A stretch of DNA of 64,000 bases, taken from NCBI GenBank assembly GCA_947579605.1, contig OX388320.1:1798001-1862000 (forward strand), read 5' to 3'. This DNA comes from Athripsodes cinereus (Eukaryota; Arthropoda; Insecta; Trichoptera; Leptoceridae). Under the pieces are notes generated by a model. It was given only the letters and a program-made list of their open reading frames with translations, was not told the origin of the DNA and did not search any database. The position numbers and the translations under genes were made by a program. Shown piece by piece: positions 43,870 to 55,215 of this stretch (position 1 is its first letter; every line of letters starts with the position of its first letter).

Positions 43870-44187
43870 AAAATGAATGTTATTTTTGTTTTGTTTCCAC
43901 TCTTCCATCTGTTTACCGGTAAAGGCTGCGATTTTCGTTACGATTTCTAGTCGCGTTTAAATTTCAGGTACATTTTTTATAAAAAAACAATTCACAAATA
44001 CTTGTGCCTTGTGTTTCACTAACGATTTAGAAAATATCGTTAAAATAAAAAGTTAGTTTGACAATGACTTTTTAAGTCGAAACCCAGGTCACTATTCAAT
44101 TAAACATTAAGTACAACTAAAACCAATTGTGTTTTCTTCCATATATAAACATGGAGTTTTACAAAATAAACGTCCACTCAATAAATA
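43870..44187 (-). mobile_element. Possible degenerate HPR element
   Basis: The right end GGAGTTTTACAAAATAAACG TCCACTCAATAAA aligns with the head GGAATTCTACTACCTAAACA CCGACACAGTGAATAAA. GACAATGACTTTTTAAGTCG AAAC inside resembles the hairpin core. The arms are badly decayed. Confidence 0.35.
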
Positions 44188-44373
44188 TACATAAAGGTTC
44201 TATAAATCATCCAGAGTCAACGAAACAACTTTTTTCTAAGGTAGGGCTCAGTATTTGCCTGCAGGGCTCCCCTCAACAATGAAACTCCCCAAAAATAATT
44301 TCATTTAGATTTATTTAAAGTGATGTAAAATTCAATTGAAAAAACTGAATAATAATTAACATAATATGAAATA

Positions 44374-44730
44374 TTAGTACACAATAACGTTAAAAAATTC
44401 GTGATTATGACAAAGTAGCCGCGACTTCTCCTGAACTGCAATGTTTTCAACTTGCTCCTGAATATGGCAGTAGGCTAGTTCTGTCTTAGATCCGTAAGTT
44501 ATTTGTTCATGGTAGTTAGCTCCGTGACGCTGAAGCTCTTCTCTGCGAAGAATTTGTAAATTATACAAGTTTGTTAGTAGCGGTGGAAGTTAAATAAGCG
44601 CAGTGGTCGCCTCAGAGTTTTGTTGACGCGACAAAGTTCAGCGAGACAAAGATAAAGGTTCCGTGCTGCTAAAGGTCTTGTAGATCGTTAGGCACAGTTT
44701 GAACTCCACTCTTTCTAGAAATCTCAACCT
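44374..44730 (-). mobile_element. CR1-like LINE C-terminal remnant
   Basis: At nucleotide level the minus strand parallels 27,390-27,620: GAGTGGAGTTCAAACTGTGC, CTACAAGACCTTTAGCAGCA, CTCTGAGGCGACCACTGCG and GCAGAGAAGAGCTTCAGCG. Several indels break the frame. The 64-codon minus frame at its left end is part of the remnant. Confidence 0.65.
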
Positions 44731-45419
44731 ATATAGATCCTTAATATCCTCCAGATCCTCAAGATAACCCAAAAACAGACTATCCATACCAAAGCAATTT
44801 TAATCGCAGTCGTTGAAAAGAACTCTACCATATTTTCTACTTAGTTGAATAATGCTTTTTAATATCATTTGAAAAGTGCAAGTCGAGACAAAATGTCATT
44901 GCCATATTATAACTAAAATGCATTTAATCAGTTTAAATGTTTCCGGTGTTCAAAACGGTGTAAGATTTATCATCGTTTCATATTACCATTTCCGCTTCGT
45001 GTAAGTATTATTCGAAACGTGAAATCGTTGAAACAATCAGGAATATTAAAATTTCATATTAAAAACTATTGTCTATGTTCAACCTTCACTTTTTTCTTAC
45101 TCTTCTGCACAGTTAATACTTATTTTCAGTTATAAAAACTGTTTAGTTACATAACATTATGATACTAAAGGACATCATAACAAAGCACACCCTAAAAAAA
45201 TCATAAAAATACCCCTACAACAATTAAAAAAAAACAAGCAGTGTCCTTCAAAATATGTGTGGTCGCATTATCATTTTTTTTTTTAATTTTTAGTATATAC
45301 AATATAAGTATATAGTTCTTTATATTTTTTTTAAAAAGCAAAGAAATTTACGTAAAAAGGTATATATCTATTTATTAACAGACCAAAATAGTCTTCAAAA
45401 GTGCAATAACAATAAAAAA
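44731..45419. other. AT-rich stretch without recognised features
   Basis: No repeat family or gene is recognised. Confidence 0.4.
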
Positions 45420-45545
45420 TATTTAGCGCCTTTGCGATAAATTCGCCCTCTGTATATTAATTGTATCTAACTTGAATGGTAAGCTTTTACATACCTATGT
45501 AATCGTTTGTAAGAAATGTACAATGAATAAATAAACAAAACACAC
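45420..45545 (+). mobile_element. Family K LINE 3' UTR
   Basis: GCGCCTTTGCGATAAATTCG CCCTCTGTATATTAATTG and AATGTACAATGAATAAATAA match family K on the plus strand. Confidence 0.65.
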
Positions 45546-45571
45546 TTGAAACATAAATAAACCGTTAAAAG

Positions 45572-45815
45572 ATGGATCTCCGGCAAAGCATAGATCTCCC
45601 ACTCTTTTTAGAATGTTTTCGAGTGTCCTGTAAGAGATAGATATTCGTAAAACACCGGGAATCGAAACATTTTACATTTCAATGCAGCGATGATGTACCT
45701 ATGCCTCTCATTCTGAATGTCCTAAAATTTATTACCATGGAGAGGACGACTTGCATGTTAATTACACGTAGTCAATCAGCTGGCTATCCCACTTGTGGAA
45801 ATGTCGTGATGGTAT
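45572..45815 (+). mobile_element. Family A SINE-like repeat, diverged
   Basis: GATCTCCCACTCTTTTTAGA, TTTTCGAGTGTCCTGTAAGA G, ATGGAGAGGACGACTTGCAT and GCTATCCCACTTGTGGAAAT GTCGTGATGG. Confidence 0.7.
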
Positions 45816-45852
45816 GTATTTAGGTGTATGTATGAACAAAAATAATTAATAT

Positions 45853-46096
45853 ACACTGAGGAAAATACTAACGAAATTTCACAACGAATCATTGGTACGT
45901 GCTATCAGATTAGGACCAGAGATAGTACAAACGATTCATTAGTACGAATCTATAATATTAAGTTTACCAACGATTTGTTTGCAGAAAGTTAATATTAGAG
46001 ATTCGTACTAATGAATCGTTTGTACTATCTCTGGTCCTAATCTGATAGTATGTACCAATGATTCGTTGTGAAATTTCGTTAGTATTTTTCTCAGTA
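45853..46096. mobile_element. Large fold-back element, arms about 100 bp
   Basis: The left arm (ACTGAGGAAAATACTAACGA AATTTCACAACGAATCATTGG, TCAGATTAGGACCAGAGATA GTACAAACGATTCATTAGTA CGAATCT) is mirrored almost exactly on the right. About 45 bp of unique DNA separates them. TA at both borders may be a 2-bp TSD. No ORF is meaningful. Confidence 0.85.
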
Positions 46097-46510
46097 TAAT
46101 TACATATAACAAAAGACAATGAAAAATTAAAATAAAAACTACCTACAGTATGATTTACATACAACAAAAAATTATGAGTATTTTAACGTAACTGAAAAAG
46201 ATATAAGTACTTAATATTTTATAGAAGAAGACATTTTTTCAAATTCAATATTATTTTATTTCTTGTCGATCTTGAGTATTCACAGTGGTATCGTGTTCTG
46301 ATAATTATTTCTTCTACTTTTTCCAGGAATTCTGGGAACCGAGTATTTCAAATGTTGAATAAAGGTGGTATATTTCCATAAGGTGTTGAGTAATGTGCTA
46401 GAAAATAAGACAAGACATATAACCCTTGTTAATTCTATTTCAAGTTCCTTCACTTTACGAGGATTCGAATAACGTTATTTCATTTTTATCTGAATAAATT
46501 GAAGTTATCA

Positions 46511-46581
46511 TTTATTAACATTAATACTAATGGTAAACAGAAAATAATTTTCTGTTGACCATTAGTATTCATGTTAATAAA
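46511..46581. repeat. 71-bp hairpin
   Basis: TTTATTAACATTAATACTAA TGGTAAACAGAAAA and its inverted partner form a stem of about 33 bp with few mismatches. Confidence 0.75.
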
Positions 46582-46599
46582 TTATATATAAATTATTTA

Positions 46600-47395
46600 T
46601 ATAGCGCCGTATTGTGAAAATATCACCTCATGGGCGCTCATACATACATTTAAGTCCTATAAACGTACAGTGTTTGTTTCTAAAAAATACTTAATATTTA
46701 AATTTGTTTGTTTGGATAATGAATCGCGTAAGTTAGTGTATAATTCCATAGTTGTACCACATTTTAATTATTGTTCATCGGTCTTGTTTTTGTCGAACAG
46801 GACTGATTTAAATAAATTACAGATTGCACAGAACAGGGCCATGAGAACTATTTTGGGATGTAATAGGTATGCTAGAATTAATGATATGTTGTCAAGATTA
46901 AAATTTTAAATGTTAGAAGGATGTTATGCTTGAATGTTTTTGTCCTAATTTATAAGATTAAAAATAAAATGGTGCCACGATACCTGTTGAATAGTGTTAG
47001 ATATAATTTTGAAATACATGAATACCCCACGAGAGGGCGTGACTTGTTCAGAATAAAGGTGCCGAGACGTGCGAGTACAGAGAGAAGTTTCTTCTAGAGA
47101 GGCTTCAGACTCTTCAACGATTTGCCGTCACAAATAAGATCTGCGCCGAATGTACCGACCTTTCGTGGTGGGTGCATAAAATTTTTGTTAGAAAAAAATA
47201 ATTTTGATGATTGGGTATCGTGACACCCTGTATGAATGTAATGTATGAATGTTGGGAATGGAAGGCGACTGAGCGAGTGTGTTGTTGTAAGTTTAGTAAG
47301 TAAGTTAGACTAAAATTTATGTTCGTTATAAGTTATTTTTAAGGTATAATTATAACTTTATAAAATTAAATAAATAAATAATAAAAAAAATAAAT
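46600..47395 (+). mobile_element. 5'-truncated LINE (CR1-group), C-terminus and 3' UTR
   Basis: The plus strand reads LVYNSIVVPHFNYCSSVLFL, then RTDLNKLQIAQNRAMRTILG CNRYARINDMLSRLKF. After a frameshift near 46,905 it continues RRMLCLNVFVLIYKIKNKMV PRYLL, RGRDLFRIKVPR, RGFRLFNDLPSQIR and a stop. This is the YNSIVxPHFNYCS ... QNRAMRxIL ... NDLPxxIR layout of CR1-group LINEs. One stop precedes RGFRLF. A 3' UTR and a TAAATAAATAAATAA tail at 47,366-47,395 complete it. Inactive. Confidence 0.85.
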
Positions 47396-47496
47396 AAGAT
47401 AAGAAGTGTGTCATGTGTAAGAAATCTTGTGAAAAAAATGAGTCTTCAGGCTTCTACTGAAACCGTTATAGTCAGCGGCCTGGCTTTTGAACTTAC

Positions 47497-48092
47497 TACT
47501 ACCACTTTACCCTAGCTGCTTTTCCTACATGTGGGATAACCAGCTGACCAACTGCATATAATAAACATGTAAGTTCTCATTTATTAATTGTATCCGTGCA
47601 TACGTAGTAGAACTCCATAATTTGGTAATTTGAAACAAGTGTTTCTTTCTACTATAAGTTATTTCTATAAGTAAATTATACATTAATAATTTATAAGCAA
47701 TCAAAACACTGTTATATTTTCACCATATTTATTCAAACTCTAACGTTTTCGCCCACTTCAATGGGCATTCTCAAGAGTACTGAAACAGTAAAATGTCCCC
47801 TACAAAAATTGAAGGTGGTCACAGAGGGGGGAGGATATGAATTTTCACAGTGTGAACACAAACACCCTTCAACAATTAACTTATACATAGTAGAAAGAAA
47901 CACTTGTTTCAAATAACCTGATGTAAGTTCTCCTCTACGTTTCAATAAAAAATAATAAATATACTTACTTATTCAGAATGGGTGACATACTCCATAGCTG
48001 AGATACGAATTATCTTAAAGTGACGTGATTTTAATGGATACCTGCGATTCATAAAATTCTCCAAAACTAATAGAAAAGAGTGGAAGACCCTT
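47497..48092 (-). mobile_element. Family A copy split by an HPR-type element
   Basis: The 3' half (ATGTGGGATAACCAGCTGAC CAACTGCATATAATAAACAT G on the plus strand) lies at 47,497-47,578. The 5' half resumes at 47,921 and runs to TAGAAAAGAGTGGAAGACCC near 48,092. The two halves fit one family A copy. Confidence 0.7.
47567..47932 (+). mobile_element. HPR-type fold-back with 12-bp TSD and foreign loop
   Basis: ATGTAAGTTCTC flanks exactly (47,567-47,578 and 47,921-47,932). The left end aligns with the HPR head over 36 positions with about 28 identities (ending TAGTAGAACTCCAT). The arms TTGAAACAAGTGTTTCTTTC TACTAT are inverted at 47,886-47,914. The loop holds a different sequence, including on the minus strand GCCCATTGAAGTGGGCGAAA ACGTT, which resembles Penelope-type termini. 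Confidence 0.75.
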
Positions 48093-48309
48093 TCTTTATC
48101 GAGAAAAACTTTTTAAATTAAAAACTGAAGAACAGAAGCCCTCAACTTCTAATGTGCCTGATCTGCTGGTTGTTGGTAACATTTCATTTAATATTAATGT
48201 TTCCTATACCCTCCCAATTGTGAGCTTTGAAATTGATATAATTAATACGGGGTAGTTTGATGGAGTGAGAATAGATTTAAAAATTTTAGGGCTTGATGTC
48301 TGAAGATAA

Positions 48310-48465
48310 TATATATAGTGAGTTACAATCTATTTGATTGGTCTGCAATGAGTTGAGATTTTCTTCTCCATGCCTCCCTATTTTCAGCAAGTCTCTTTAG
48401 TTCTACGTATTTTCATGTCTTTTTTCAGTTGGTCCATATAGGTGTCTCTTTATCAATAACAACAA
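48310..48465 (-). mobile_element. LINE C-terminal remnant
   Basis: The minus strand reads YMDQLKKDMK and, after a frameshift, LAENREAWRRKSQLIADQS. This is the W.DQLK.D ... A.DR..WR ending of lepidopteran LINE ORF2. Confidence 0.55.
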
Positions 48466-48469
48466 AAAT

Positions 48470-49540
48470 AGTGGTGGCTATAACTGAAGGAAGACTTTGG
48501 CATATTTCCGTGTCTAGCGTAGCATTAGGCATCACAGCAAGACAACGCTCGACCACGCAAAATAACTAATGATACATTTCTGAGTTTACAAAATGAAGAT
48601 TGCTTGTGTAATAATGTAGGCTACAATATAAAATTTATCAATAACTCTGACACTCATCACATGTAGATACTTATCTAACTGAAGAGAAATCGATACTTTT
48701 ATTATTGCTGATAATGACGAAATACAATACATTTTAGTAGCATTTGCAAATGGAGAATAAAAGTATAAAGGTATTAACAAGAATTCTGTACCACAGAGGA
48801 TGACAATGAAACCTATCTTTTATTTTGTTTCATACCCTTGCAAATATAATAATAACACTTTCGTCTCTCTAGGGATCATCGTCAAAGGTACTCAATTTTA
48901 TTATATCATGTCAATTCCTACCAAACTGTCAAATAAAGAAAATTATTCTTTTATGTGTTTTTTCTAATATATTATTGTTGAAATATATTATCTAGAGTGA
49001 GAAATATATTCAACCCCCTCAAGTGCAGTTAAGAAGCTTTGTAAATATATATACGTAAAATTTTAAGTAGTATTACGTAGCCACAAAATAGGTGACAATT
49101 TGCAAATATCTGATATTATGCGATTATTAGTTCCTAACTTTTTATTGAAGTAAAACTATGTGCTGAAAGTCAAAAAATGTTATGTTTTATTTTTTTAATT
49201 ACACTTCTTTCTTCAAAGTTTCTTGGGGGGACATACGGTATTAGATAGATAATATTAACACGAGATTCTCCTTCATGCCATTACGAGAGGCAATTTTGCG
49301 CTTGTTGGCTTGCGACACCCGTTCTCATATTCAAATTAGCTATTAACTTTTTAAAGGTTTATAGTTGGTAACATCACCAATTTTTATGAAAAAATATTGA
49401 AATCTTTGAAGCAATCAAGGGACTTTATTTGAATAATGGTATCATTACCAATGATTTTTCCGCCTATCAGAAAATATATCATGTAACGATGCATTCATAT
49501 TTTGATATTATTTTGATTAACATTATGTTAAATAACATTG
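48470..49540. other. AT-rich stretch without recognised features
   Basis: No repeat family or gene is recognised. Confidence 0.4.
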
Positions 49541-49544
49541 GTAA

Positions 49545-49790
49545 TGAATTGGTCTCCCACTCTTCTGCGTAAGTTTTCGAGTGTCCTGTAAAAGGCAGGT
49601 GTTCGAAAAAAATAAGACATTTTACATCTTAAATTCAGCGTTGAGGTTTGCCACCTATCCTGAATGTCTTGATTTTATACTGGCACGAAGAGGACAGTTT
49701 GTATGTTTCTTACATACAGCTGATCTGCTGGCTACCCCACTTGTGGGATATGCCGTGATGGTATAGTAGTAGTAGTAGTAGTAGTAGTAA
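49545..49790 (+). mobile_element. Family A SINE-like repeat with (TAG)n tail
   Basis: It has GAATTGGTCTCCCACTCTTC, GTAAGTTTTCGAGTGTCCTG, AAAGGCAGGTGTTCG, ATACTGGCACGAAGAGGACA G and TGGGATATGCCGTGATGG. It ends in an uninterrupted (TAG)n run at about 49,764-49,789, the clearest tail of the family. Confidence 0.85.
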
Positions 49791-49824
49791 ATAACAATAA
49801 TTATAGGCATATATTGAAGCAGAA

Positions 49825-49980
49825 CTAATGAGCGGTGATAGACTCCGTAAAACTCGCAAACCAAGAAGACCTATAAAAAGATGGCGAGACAGTTAGAGCT
49901 CTGTGTCCCAGGAGACCTCAATGTCAAAGAAACAGATTCACAGATCTGTTAAAAGAGGAGGAAGAATAAAAAGAATTATA
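49825..49980 (+). mobile_element. LINE C-terminal scrap
   Basis: It reads RLRKTRKPRRPIKRWRDS, then stop, then SSVSQE, followed by a GAGGAAGAAT tail. Relative of 19,835-20,065. Confidence 0.5.
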
Positions 49981-50399
49981 GGTATACTTCTTAAAACGTT
50001 GTTTCAAAAATTAAGTTCAAAATTCACGTAAGCTTGAAATACAACCAATTACAGAACCCTAGATTTCAGTTGAAATTATACATAATAAGTTTTCTGTTAT
50101 TTAATTAACGATTCCAACTCCACCTTTTGCTAACATTTGTATATTTATTATTACTTTCATTGTTAACATCTCTGCAACAACAATACAACTTAAAAGTAAT
50201 TACAATATAAATTTTATCAAAATAAGTAAATCTGAAGACACTCCTTCAGAATCAAACCTAATTATAAAACATGGCATTCGGAGTAGGTATATAGAGAGAC
50301 ACGCATATTCTAGTGGATAGGGTGGGAATAATCTCTATGCTCAAAAAAGTTCTCGAAAATAATTGAGTTTCTAGCTATTTTTTTTTCAGTGATCAGTAA

Positions 50400-50535
50400 A
50401 AGGCAATATAAACAGACATACAACGACGCCGTTCCCTTCGTGGGGTAGGCAGAAAGGATCCGAGCTCCACTTACTCCTATCCTTGTATACACATTTCATT
50501 TGCGTCACTGTCATTCAATTCTTCATGCATACTCT
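50400..50535 (-). mobile_element. LINE 3' end, related to family C
   Basis: CGACGCCGTTCCCTTCGTGG GGTAGGCAGAAAGGATCCG resembles the family C 3' end (CACGCCGT...GGGGTAGGCAGAGAG) but belongs to a diverged subfamily. Confidence 0.5.
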
Positions 50536-50759
50536 CGTATTCAATGTGCTCAATACGTATCCATCCTGTAGGATCTGGTTTATATGATTTAGCCATTTAA
50601 TCCTTAAATGGCCACATCTTTCATTCCACATTTTTCACGTAAAGCATTTTTATGCACACGTTGTCTCGAACTTTTACCACTAATTCTTTTAAAGGATCTT
50701 ATTTATACTGCATTCATGCCATTTTCATAAAATATCATATAAAAAATACAATGTCTTCA

Positions 50760-50892
50760 GCTTAGCAGTAACGAGGTATGATGCATCCTAAATAATTACT
50801 TTTTAATCTGCATGGATATGACTACGTTTATGTTTATTACATGCAGATACACACATACTTATTATCCCACTTGTGGGACATAGTGGTATAAA
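50760..50892 (+). mobile_element. Family A 3' fragment
   Basis: AGCAGTAACGAGGTATGATG, TTATGTTTATTACATGCAGA and TATCCCACTTGTGGGACATA GTGG. Confidence 0.5.
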
Positions 50893-51650
50893 TTTTATTT
50901 AATTATAAATGGGAATTATTCGTCTTAATTCGTAGCTATTTTTATACGCTTATCGAATCATATTGAAAAGAAATCATTGAAACAATCGAATCCAGAATCT
51001 TTCGATACAAAATCCGAGCCATTACTAATATCAAGCTACCGAACACCTTGTTTGGTTCATCCTATGCTTCACTCCAGAGTGCCTAAGGGAGGAAAATGAA
51101 CAACAAAATTACTGAAATACCTATTAGGTATATTATTTTATATTCAACTCCCAATTCTGCTTGTTCTACATAGAGTACTTAACAAAATAATTTGACAAAT
51201 TAACTATCCGATTGTAAAAACTATTTTCATCGGGGTCCGAACTTATTGGTCAATAAAATGAAATTAAAAAAAAAATATGGCAGCCATCAATACAAAGCCG
51301 CTACCTCCATTTCGTTGTTTACGACCCCATAATATAATCATTAATCGCCCCCCATAACGTTCAAATTCTCGATTTAGCCAATTTTATTATGATTAACATT
51401 AATTAAATTGAAGTAGGATCATAAAAAGTGTATCACTTCGGACATTAAAATAAGAGTATTAAAACAAGGACGATCCCCGAAAACATAATAACAATTGTGT
51501 AATAAATCCGCCTCCACATGTAGTAAGTAAGTATATAAATACCTGCCTCCTAAATTATTTATCAAGTTTTGAGTCACGAGCCTAAACATCGAAATTTAAT
51601 TCGATATCTTTTTTTGTAATTCACTTGGGGTGTTTTAACATCTAATACTA
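50893..51650. other. AT-rich stretch without recognised features
   Basis: No repeat family or gene is recognised. Confidence 0.4.
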
Positions 51651-51654
51651 TTAC

Positions 51655-51990
51655 CTACTACTACTCTACACCATCACAGCATATTCCACAATTGAGGTTC
51701 CCAGCAGACAAGTTGCGTGTAATAGACATGCAGGCTGTCCTCTCCATGTTTTTTTTTTTTTTAACACGTGTAGACAATTCACAAAGACCGAGCTAGTCCC
51801 AAACTAAGATATGAATCTTGTATTATGGGTACTAACACGGCGATACACATATACAATGCACTAAACACATATACATGTAACACAATTAAAGTTAAGATAA
51901 TCAGAAAGGTGGCGAACCATATTAGCGAATAATTTAAGATGTAAAATAAATGTAAAAAGTGACACTCGAAAACTTACAGAAAGAATAGGA
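51655..51990 (-). mobile_element. Family A copy interrupted by SINE-2
   Basis: CACCATCACAGCATATTCCA to AGGCTGTCCTCTCCATG is the 3' half. AGAAAGGTGGCGAACCATAT to GACACTCGAAAACTTACAGA is the 5' half. A SINE-2 piece sits between them. Confidence 0.65.
51765..51895 (-). mobile_element. SINE-2 3' fragment
   Basis: On the plus strand GACCGAGCTAGTCCCAAACT AAG, TTGTATTATGGGTACTAACA CGGCGATACACATATACAAT G mirror 13,645-13,765. The tRNA-like head is missing. The insertion interrupts family A. Confidence 0.75.
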
Positions 51991-51999
51991 GATTAATTT

Positions 52000-52205
52000 C
52001 TGCTGTTTGTTTTCTGCAAGGGTTCTGTCGGCCCGGGCGTCCCTCTTTCACAATACACCGTTCCTATGAAAACGATATCAGAGCGCAGGAAATGTCGTGG
52101 AAAGAGGTGACGCAATTGGCACAGAGACGCTCTGAATGGAGGAGGCTGGTTTCTGCCCTGTGCTCTCGAGAGGAGCGTTGAGGGCGAGATGTTGTTGATG
52201 ATGAT
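52000..52205 (+). mobile_element. Family B LINE 3' end
   Basis: The plus strand encodes the end PGRPSFTIHRSYENDIRAQE-like, MSWKEVTQLAQRRSEWRRLV and SALCSREER, then stop. A GTTGTTGATGATGATG tail follows. Other copies: 54,905 and 56,757 (minus), 62,035 (plus). Confidence 0.75.
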
Positions 52206-52209
52206 GTTT

Positions 52210-53095
52210 ATTTTATGAACTTGAATAAACATTGCTTCAATATTTCACGCACACATAAATAAATAAACATGGAACGAGGAAACAGGCATTGCTTTTCCCT
52301 GGAAAAAAAGTACTAATGGAATTATTTTAATATGTATGTATATGTTTTTAGCTACTACGAAAAGAAGATCATTTAGCAAGTAATAGTTTTCATGTAGCTT
52401 GTTGTCACTGTCATAATTATATGATCAAAACCGTTAATTAGAAACATATCAATGAAGTACAAATTGTCTTTTTATAAATTGTGACAGATTTTTTTTGAAT
52501 TACCTACTCGTATTTTGATTCATACAATGGTCTCCTTCGATGTTTCTTAAGATCACACAGTCGAACAATTCGTTAAGTTATTTTTATTTTTTCTGAGTCG
52601 ACTGGAAAAGAAACAAGAATTCCATAATCCCGCCTTTTGGTATTTCTTGTAACCACATAATAATCTATACTGAGACTTGTACAAAATTAGGAACGTTACT
52701 ATTAAGTTAATGAAATTGACCAAAATTTGTGTTGTTTGTTGAGTGTTGATATCAGATAACCTATTTTATGGTAACGTACACGTTCATATTCGGTAATGTT
52801 CTTAAACAGTGGATAGAATGATGCATCGATGTTATTGTTGATGAATCTCGATGAAGATTGATGTTCATCATCCCATAATTTGTCTATTAAAAGTGATTAG
52901 AGCGTTACGAGTTATTAAAATGATGATTGTGTTTAGACAAGATCCTGTTTTATTAATTTTATTAATTACTTTTCCTTCCTCTCTCATCTTTCATCCTTCC
53001 TCTGCACTCTTTCCTTCCTACTATTCAAGGGTAACAAAGGAATGTCATAATATTTTATAATATTCACATAAATAATTTAGTTCGTTCGTAAATGT
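52210..53095. other. AT-rich stretch without recognised features
   Basis: A 69-codon plus frame at 52,851-53,060 is CT-rich and not protein-like. Confidence 0.4.
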
Positions 53096-53112
53096 GTATA
53101 TGTATGTAGGTA

Positions 53113-53531
53113 CTATACTATACCCTCACGCCGTGTCCCAAGTGGGGTAGGCAGAGAGAACGGAACGCCAAACAGATCTATCTTTACACACTTCCTTCGC
53201 TTCCTCCACATTCATACAGTTCCTCATACACGCACGTCGGTTCCTCTTACTCAACACGCGGCCGTCCTTGAGAATTTGATCCACGTGATCAAGCCACGTG
53301 GTTCTCGGACGCCCGCGTTTCCTCACACCCTTTCTTTCAGATAAGTATATCCTCTTTGTCATTCTTTCCTCTTTCATTCGTTCCACATGACCAAACCATC
53401 TCAATTTATTTACACGCATTCTGTCCACAACAGTCTTCTTGCATCCGCTCATTCTTCTAATATCCTCATTCTTCACTCTATCACGCAGCGTTTTACCAAC
53501 CATTCTTCTCAACGATAAAGTATATAAAGTA
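53113..53531 (-). mobile_element. Family C LINE, 5'-truncated, with 15-bp TSD
   Basis: The minus frame 53,512-53,126 encodes the polyprotein end: RRMVGKTLRDRVKNEDIRRM, NKLRWFGHVERM, RGRPRTTWLDHVDQILKDGR, then EEAKEVCKDRSVWRSVLSAY. It differs from the same region at 60,477 by four residues in 127, so both are young. ATATGTATGTAGGTA flanks it at 53,098-53,112 and 53,532-53,546. A TATAG tail lies at the left edge. No catalytic domain remains. Confidence 0.9.
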
Positions 53532-53549
53532 ATATGTATGTAGGTATAT

Positions 53550-53640
53550 TAAAAATTTGGTTTTAAGGTTTTATTATTATTAGATCATTTGTATTGCGCC
53601 GTTTTCATTATTCTAATCATCTCAAGGGCGCATTTACACT
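53550..53640 (-). mobile_element. LINE 3' end with ATT tail
   Basis: On the minus strand GCGCCCTTGAGATGATTAGA ATAATGAAAACGGCGCAATA precedes (TAA)n. GCGCC...GGGCGC pieces also occur at 46,605-46,640, so this is a LINE 3' UTR module. Confidence 0.45.
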
Positions 53641-54800
53641 ATCATTACATTCACATTATCATTTATTCTGTACTATTTTAAAAGTACAAATTTGGTTTAA
53701 TATTATTGTCACAAATTTTGATTAGATTTAATTTGTATATTTCTATTTCTACAGTTTAACATTTCAACTTTAGCACAGCAAACACTTAAAACAATATAAT
53801 TAAATAAACTACACTGTATTTTAGTCGGAATGCAAAAGTATATAAAATCAATTTATGTTAAACTATTATTTTGAATTCAAAAGATGGAGAAGTTATGGGT
53901 TCAGGTAGCTACAAGAGCGCTGTCTACCCAAGCTATACTTGATTATTACTTTTACATAGTCAGCATGAAATATTCTTAACTAAACAAGTGGGATATCAAA
54001 AAATACAAGTAGGTTATTTAAAATAGATGTCAAAAATTAAAAGTAAAAAGTCAAAGGTATGTAATATTATAAGACCACCTGAGAAATGTCAGTCAATATA
54101 GAAAAGTCAAGGCCGAGATATAAAATAATTTAAAGTGGTCGATATGTTGAAATGTTAAAAGGTTAAAATATAATATAATAAGCTATTTAGTGTCAATTCA
54201 TAAGGGTAAAAACAATATACCGAATAAAGATATAAAACATTGCAGAATATTCTGATATTGAAAATTCAATAAGAAAATCCATAGACAAACAACAAACCAC
54301 AACTGCCCAATGTCAATTTATACACTTAAATATTGTAAAACTTATATTTTTATGATACTTACTTTTTATTGATTTGAAATATTGTCACCAATGTACAGTG
54401 AAGAGTAAAATAAATCAATATTTTGTAAAAGTAATTTTGATCAGACTCCAGATCAGAAGGTTAAGAAAAGTGAATCCTTAGAAGGATTGTCGGGATTAGA
54501 GAGGTTTTCTACTCACCAAACCTTCCAATTAAACTCGCGGTTTTTGATAAAAGAGAATTTATACTTAAAACAATTTCCAGAAAAATTATGTTACAATAAA
54601 AATTATGCAAAGTAGATATAAAAGTACGTGTGGTCAGCCAGGCAGCGAGAATTAGAATGGTAGAAGTAATTGTTAGAATATTAACTAGCTCACAGAATCT
54701 AACCTTTGACGTCATTACCAGCTGACCACAACAATACCATTTTGGTGTTGCCTGCTCACTACAACATGTTTCATATGTGATGTTTTATGAACAAAATCTG
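53641..54800. other. AT-rich stretch, probably part LINE 3' UTR
   Basis: ACCAATGTACAGTGAAGAGT AAAATAAATC at 54,388-54,418 matches the family K tail on the plus strand, so the preceding AT-rich DNA may be its 3' UTR. Nothing else is recognised. Confidence 0.35.
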
Positions 54801-54804
54801 CCTT

Positions 54805-54875
54805 CTAGAGGACACTCGAAAACTTACAGAAAATTGGGAGACATATTCTTTACCGGGAACTCCACATTTCGGGTA
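54805..54875 (-). mobile_element. Family A 5' fragment
   Basis: GGACACTCGAAAACTTACAG AAAATTGGGAGAC and ACCGGGAACTCCAC on the plus strand. Confidence 0.6.
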
Positions 54876-54904
54876 GATTGCCGGAAACAAATAGGTAGTA
54901 ATAG

Positions 54905-55215
54905 TAGATATCAATCATCATCATCATCATCATCGCCCTCAACGCTCCTCTCGGGAGCACAGAGCAGAAACCAGCCTCTTCCATTCAGAGAGTCTCTGTG
55001 CCAATTGCTTCACCTCTTTCCACGACATTCCTTGCGCTCTGATATCGTTGTAATAGGAACGGTGTATTGTGAAAGAGTGACGCCCGGGCCTACGGAACCC
55101 CTGCGGACGGAAGAACAGTGCTCTTTTTGGCCAACTATCATTGGGCATTCTCAAAACATGTCCCAGCCAGGACCATCGTCTCTCCTGTATTACGGAGATT
55201 ACAGGTCTCTATCAT
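54905..55215 (-). mobile_element. Family B LINE, C-terminus and 3' tail
   Basis: The minus frame reads RMPNDSWPKRALFFRPQGFR, RPGRHSFTIHRSYYNDIRAQ, GMSWKEVKQLAQRLSEWKRL and VSALCSREER, then stop. The tail is (GAT)n at 54,916-54,935. The overlapping 170-codon plus frame (54,777-55,289) is antisense to it and is not a gene. Confidence 0.8.
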
